A stretch of 17,449 nucleotides of DNA from Bacillota bacterium. GTDB lineage: Bacteria; Bacillota; Sulfobacillia; Symbiobacteriales; Symbiobacteriaceae. The notes below the pieces were generated by a model. The model saw only the letters and a list, made by a program, of their open reading frames with translations. It searched no databases and had not been told where the DNA came from. Position 1 is the stretch's first letter, and the number at the start of each line of letters is the position of its first letter. The translations under genes were made by a program, and so were the position numbers. Positions 14,012-17,449 of this stretch are shown here, piece by piece. The DNA lies in contig JAQBPS010000418.1 of assembly GCA_028287415.1 (NCBI GenBank), positions 1 to 17,449 of the forward strand, given 5' to 3'.

Positions 14012-14311
14012 CTACCGAGCTTCAGGTGGCGGGAACTGCCCACCGCTCTGCTGCGACCGGTGCCAGTCACGCCACTGCCGCAACTCCCGGAGCACCGGCC
14101 AGTCGCTGAAGGCGATTACGAGCAGGACGACGAAGCCGACCAGCGGAATCAGCAGCAGCAGCGACATTGCGCCCGGGTAGCCCGCCTTTGCAAAGATCAT
14201 CCAGAATGGCAGCACGAGGACCAAGGCCGAAACAACAGCCACGATGAGGGAGAACACAAACATGCCTGCGAAGAAGTTTGGGAACAGGGACGGGTTCGGG
14301 TTCGAGTACAT
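14012..14311 (-). CDS. Small two-helix membrane protein of unknown function
   Basis: A 99-residue protein with two predicted membrane helices (about residues 13-40 and 48-68) joined by a short loop containing IFAKAGYPG, followed by a charged, Trp/Arg-rich cytoplasmic tail. The KAGxPG-then-hydrophobic pattern resembles small membrane proteins of unknown function common in Firmicutes, but no name can be given. ATG start with GGGAG 7 bases upstream. It has its own upstream region with a consensus TTGACA. It lies on the opposite strand between selC and selA, so any link to selenium use is only positional. Confidence 0.75.
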   Translation of the reverse strand: MYSNPNPSLFPNFFAGMFVFSLIVAVVSALVLVLPFWMIFAKAGYPGAMSLLLLIPLVGFVVLLVIAFSDWPVLRELRQWRDWHRSQQSGGQFPPPEAR

Positions 14312-14340
14312 CGGATCACTCCCAGTATCAAAAGTTCACA

Positions 14341-14370
14341 TACATCGTACTTCTTTATTTAAACTGTCAA
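14341..14370 (-). promoter_or_regulatory. Possible promoter for the small membrane protein
   Basis: On the minus strand a perfect -35 TTGACA (14365-14370) is followed by either TACGAT at 15 bases or GATGTA at 18 bases. The -10 is ambiguous, and the region is AT-rich compared with its surroundings. Confidence 0.4.
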
Positions 14371-14480
14371 CTCCTTTTTTCGCTGCCAGTACGGAAGGTG
14401 ATCGATTGAGAATCCAGAAATGGTTGAACGAGGCCGTAGCCCAATGCCCGCCCGGCCTGCGGCGATACAGGGCCGGCGGT

Positions 14481-14509
14481 TTGCTGCACCCCCGTGAAAG
14501 GGGTATAAT
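14481..14509 (+). promoter_or_regulatory. Sigma-A type promoter for selA-selD
   Basis: TTGCTG and a perfect TATAAT are separated by exactly 17 bases, 40 bases before the selA ATG. Transcription would start near 14516, upstream of the GGAGG site. It probably drives selA, selD and bshC together. Confidence 0.8.
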
Positions 14510-14548
14510 GTTACCGCATATCACCCGGTGATTTCCCACACGGAGGCC

Positions 14549-15967
14549 ATGACCTTGAAACCCTGGCAGCAAAAATTGCTCCGTGAGATTCCGCCCGTCA
14601 ATACGGTCCTGGACGCCCCCGCGGCCGTCCAGCTCCTGCAGCAGCATGACCGGGAGCTCGTCGTCCAGGCCGTCAACGCTGCCCTGGCGGACCTTCGGAG
14701 CCAGGTCACCGCAGCGGCTGATGAATCAGACCTCAGCCGGCTGGACCTCACGCCCGACGCCCTGGCCCGCTCCGCCGCCGCACAGCTGGACCTGCGCCTC
14801 CAGCCGAGATTGCGGCGCGTCATCAACGCGACCGGCGTCGTCCTGCATACGAACATGGGCCGATCACCGCTGGCCGATGAAGCCGTGGCGCAGATCGCCC
14901 GTGTCGCCGAACGCTATAATAACCTGGAACTGGACATCACTACTGGTGAGCGAGGCTCCCGGTATGCCCACGTTGAGGAGCTCCTCTGCCGCCTGACCGG
15001 CGCCGAGGCCGCCATGGTCGTCAACAACAACGCCGCCGCCGTTTTGCTCATGCTCTCCGCCCTCTGCAGCAGCAGAGAGGTGCTCGTCAGCCGGGGCGAA
15101 CTTGTGGAGATCGGCGGCTCCTTCCGGGTGCCCGACGTGATGGAACAGGGCGGCGCCCGCCTCGTCGAGGTCGGCACGACCAACAAGACCCACCCTGCTG
15201 ACTATGTGCGCGCCATCCGCCCGGAAACGGGCGCCCTGCTTAAAGTCCACACCTCCAACTTCAAGCTGATCGGCTTCACGGAGGATGTGCCCGTCGCCGA
15301 ACTCGCGACCATCGCCCACGAGCATGGCCTGCCCTGCCTGGTGGACTGGGGCTCCGGGGTCATGGTCGACCTGGCTCAGTTCGGCATCCCCCATGAGGCG
15401 ACCATGCCGGAGTTGATCCGGGACGGCGCCGACCTCGTCACCTTCTCCGGCGACAAGCTGCTCGGCGCCCCGCAGGGCGGGTTCATCGTCGGCAAGCGGG
15501 AGTTGGTCGAACGCTGCCGCAAGCACCCCCTCACCCGGGCGCTCCGGGTCGATAAGCTGACCCTGGCGGGCATTGAGGCGACGCTCAAGCTCTACCTCGA
15601 GCCGGCCAAAGCGATTCAGAGCATCCCCACATTGCGTATGCTCAGCCTCAGCCGGGCACAACTGACCCCGGTCGCGGACGACCTCGCCCACCGCCTCAAC
15701 GAAGCCCTGATTGGCACCGGACTCACCGCACACACCATCGATGGTTTCTCGCAAGCGGGCGGCGGCTCGCTGCCCGGCGTCGACCTGCCCACCAGGCTCG
15801 TGGCGATTGCCATGGCGGCCCCCCATGCCGTGGAGCGGCGGCTGCGCGAGCAGGACCCCCCGGTGATGGTCCGGGTGTCAGGCGGCCAGATTTTGTTCGA
15901 CCCCCGAACCCTCTGGCCTGAGGAACTTGATTTGACAGTATCTGCCCTGCGCCGGGCAGTCGTCTAA
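14549..15967 (+). CDS. selA: L-seryl-tRNA(Sec) selenium transferase
   Basis: PLP enzyme that converts Ser-tRNA(Sec) to Sec-tRNA(Sec) using selenophosphate; a homodecamer in characterised bacteria. The N-terminal tRNA-binding domain contains PPVNTVLD and the conserved RRVINATGVVLHTNMGRSPL. The PLP domain follows, with NNLELDITTGERGSR, AAMVVNNNAAAVLL, SRGELVEIGGSFRVPD, and LVDWGSG. The cofactor lysine is in TFSGDKLLGAPQGG (residue 303 from this ATG). About 472 residues, normal for SelA. The start is uncertain: a GTG at 14528 lacks a ribosome site, the ATG used is only 2 bases after GGAGG, and a TTG at 14555 has ideal 8-base spacing. It is followed after 19 bases by selD. Confidence 0.97.
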   Translation: MTLKPWQQKLLREIPPVNTVLDAPAAVQLLQQHDRELVVQAVNAALADLRSQVTAAADESDLSRLDLTPDALARSAAAQLDLRLQPRLRRVINATGVVLHTNMGRSPLADEAVAQIARVAERYNNLELDITTGERGSRYAHVEELLCRLTGAEAAMVVNNNAAAVLLMLSALCSSREVLVSRGELVEIGGSFRVPDVMEQGGARLVEVGTTNKTHPADYVRAIRPETGALLKVHTSNFKLIGFTEDVPVAELATIAHEHGLPCLVDWGSGVMVDLAQFGIPHEATMPELIRDGADLVTFSGDKLLGAPQGGFIVGKRELVERCRKHPLTRALRVDKLTLAGIEATLKLYLEPAKAIQSIPTLRMLSLSRAQLTPVADDLAHRLNEALIGTGLTAHTIDGFSQAGGGSLPGVDLPTRLVAIAMAAPHAVERRLREQDPPVMVRVSGGQILFDPRTLWPEELDLTVSALRRAVV

Positions 15968-15986
15968 GTGTAGGGAGGTATCAAGC

Positions 15987-17045
15987 GTGAGCGAGTCAAT
16001 GCAGATCCGTCTGACTCAGTACTCCTCGAAGGCCGGCTGAGGTTGTAAAATCGGTCCGGAGGACCTGACAGAAGTGCTCAAGTTCCTGCCCCCGAGCGTC
16101 AGCAACGCCAACGTGATCGTCGGGCTCGATACCCCCGATGACGCTGGTGTTTATAAGATTAGCGACGACGTAGCCATCGTCCAGACTGTGGACTTTTTCA
16201 CCCCGATCGTTGACGACCCGTACTGGTTTGGCGCCATCGCCGCGGCCAACGCCCTGTCGGACGTCTATGCGATGGGCGGCAAGCCGGTCACGGCGCTCAA
16301 CATGGTCGCCTTCCCTGTAACGAAGCTTGACAAGCAGGTGCTCGCGGAGATTCTCCGCGGCGGCGCCGACAAAGTGCGGGAGTCCGGTGCAGTGATCCTC
16401 GGTGGCCATTCGATCGATGACCCGGAGCCGAAGTACGGCCTGGCGGTCACCGGCGTGGTCCACCCCGGCAAGATCGGTGCCAAGGGCGGCGCCCGCCCCG
16501 GCGACAAGATCATCCTGACCAAGCCGATCGGCATCGGTGTGATCACCACCGCGATCAAGCGGGGTGCCACGACGCAGGCGCATGCGGACGAGGCCATTCA
16601 GGTGATGGCCAAGCTGAACAATGTAGTGGATGTGCTTGCGCCGTACGATGTGCGGGGCCTGACCGATATCACCGGCTTCGGCCTGCTGGGCCACGCTTCC
16701 GAGGTGGCGCGGGAGTCGAAGACGGGCATGCGGATTCACTCCGCACAGGTGCCCGTGCTCGCCAGTACTTACGAGTACGCTAACCAGGGCATCTTCCCCG
16801 GCGGCTCCAAGACCAACTTCAAGTTCCTGACCACCCGGGAGTATATCCACTTTGACCCTTCAATTGATGAGACCCAGCAGATGATTCTCTGCGATGCGGT
16901 TACATCGGGCGGCCTCCTCATCTGTGTGGCAGCTGACAAGGCGGATGCCCTTGCAGCAGACCTGAAGGCGAACGGCACCCTGGCCGCAGCGATCATCGGC
17001 GAAGTTGTTGCCGACCATCCTGGAAAGATTATGGTGATGCCTTAA
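15987..17045 (+). CDS. selD: Selenide, water dikinase (selenophosphate synthetase), itself a selenoprotein
   Basis: Makes selenophosphate from selenide and ATP for SelA. The reading frame is interrupted by TGA at 16038-16040, which must be read as selenocysteine (residue 18) in the catalytic motif KAGUGCKIGPEDL; Cys20 and Lys21 follow as in the family. Downstream motifs are typical: GLDTPDDAGVY and VQTVDFFTPIVDDP near the ATP site, NALSDVYAMGGKPVTALNM, GGHSIDDPEPKYGLAVTG and LTDITGFGLLGHASE. The whole product is 352 residues, normal for SelD. GTG start with GGGAGG 8 bases upstream. A conventional stop-codon reading would wrongly begin the gene at 16074. It is probably co-transcribed with selA, and its stop overlaps the bshC start by one base. 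Confidence 0.96.
16041..16070 (+). promoter_or_regulatory. SECIS-like hairpin after the selD UGA
   Basis: Beginning about 10 bases after the UGA, GGTCC (16053-16057) pairs with GGACC (16061-16065) around a 3-base loop. Two further pairs follow below if the T at 16066 is bulged. The distance from UGA and the small apical loop fit bacterial SelB-binding SECIS elements. The exact loop geometry is inferred. Confidence 0.65.
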
Positions 17046-17449
17046 TGCGGATCGATCTGGTCTCCGGCGTCCGGCTGAACGCCAGCCCTGCCGTAGAGGC
17101 CTTCCTTTTTGACTGGGCGAAGGTCGCCCCGGCGTACGAGTACGATTGGACGAAGCAGGAGTCATTCGCGGCCCGTGCCGCCTGGCTGAATGAGGGTGGC
17201 TACAAGGGGGACCGCAAGGCGGTCGCTGCCGCGCTTGAGCAGTACAACCGCGCCCTCGGCGCCGGCCCCGCCACGCTGGACAATATCGCAAAGCTGGCGG
17301 AGGAGGGGACCCTGGCGGTCGTCACCGGCCAGCAGCCGGGCGTCTTTGCCGGGCCGGCGTACAGCATCTACAAGGCGCTGACCGCCATTCGCCTCGCCCG
17401 CCAGCAGTCTGAGCGCCTGGGCGTGCCCGTGGTGCCGGTCTTCTGGGTA
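17045..17449 (+). CDS. bshC: Bacillithiol biosynthesis protein BshC (N-terminal part, cut by window end)
   Basis: The last step of bacillithiol synthesis, joining cysteine to glucosaminyl-malate, is attributed to BshC. The visible 135 codons stay open to the window edge. They include the family hallmark VVTGQQPGVFAGPAYSIYKA (about residues 95-114), followed by VPVVPVFWV. The N-terminal YEYDWTKQESFAARAAWL and the region around KLAEEGTLAVVTGQQ also fit the family. The ATG overlaps the selD TAA by one base (TAATG), so translation is probably coupled. The domain order beyond the window cannot be seen. The presence of bshC suggests a bacillithiol-using Firmicute or relative, and the pairing with selenium genes is a possible thiol-selenium connection. 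Confidence 0.9.
   Translation, partial: MRIDLVSGVRLNASPAVEAFLFDWAKVAPAYEYDWTKQESFAARAAWLNEGGYKGDRKAVAAALEQYNRALGAGPATLDNIAKLAEEGTLAVVTGQQPGVFAGPAYSIYKALTAIRLARQQSERLGVPVVPVFWV

Noticed and set aside
14864..15826. Minus-strand open frame of 320 codons
   Set aside because: It is antisense to selA, whose identity is secure.
16074..17045. selD starting at an internal GTG after the TGA
   Set aside because: It would lack the catalytic U/C and K motif. The upstream part is in frame, has a proper ribosome site and matches the family once UGA is read as Sec.

Overview
The window comes from a GC-rich bacterial chromosome that looks like a high-GC Firmicute. Symbiobacterium-type organisms come to mind, but that is inference from overall character and not from a marker gene. 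Supporting signs are a bacillithiol gene (bshC), a PdaB-like polysaccharide deacetylase, strong AGGAGG/GGGGGG ribosome binding sites and frequent GTG/TTG starts. Genes are densely packed and no gene-free gap exceeds 300 bases.

Left part (1-4519, mostly minus strand). A methyl-accepting chemotaxis protein lies behind a leader that reads as a GEMM/cyclic-di-GMP-I riboswitch followed by a strong intrinsic terminator. Upstream of it are a membrane-anchored polysaccharide deacetylase, an intergenic block with three 15-bp tandem repeats and a perfect 24-bp hairpin, and an M20 aminoacylase-type amidohydrolase. A possible short leader peptide precedes the amidohydrolase.

Middle part (4535-13613, plus strand). 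A GntR/UTRA regulator, divergent from the amidohydrolase, heads a tight gene set: RraA-like aldolase family protein, creatininase-family amidohydrolase, two DppB/DppC-type permeases, a lipoprotein substrate-binding protein, a second creatininase-family protein, an M20 dipeptidase and a class A beta-lactamase-fold serine hydrolase. The set ends at a terminator-like hairpin. It reads as import and stepwise hydrolysis of a small amide, cyclic amide or peptide-like compound. The substrate is unknown, and no ABC ATPase is encoded with the permeases.

Right part (13614-17449). This is a selenium cluster: tRNA-Sec (selC) with its terminator, a small membrane protein on the opposite strand, selA with a clear promoter, and selD. 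SelD is itself a selenoprotein, read through an in-frame TGA at codon 18 with a SECIS-like hairpin just downstream. bshC begins at the selD stop and runs off the window.

The most rewarding items are the riboswitch-controlled chemoreceptor, the ATPase-less double-creatininase catabolic cluster, the Sec-containing selD, and the structured control regions around the amidohydrolase.
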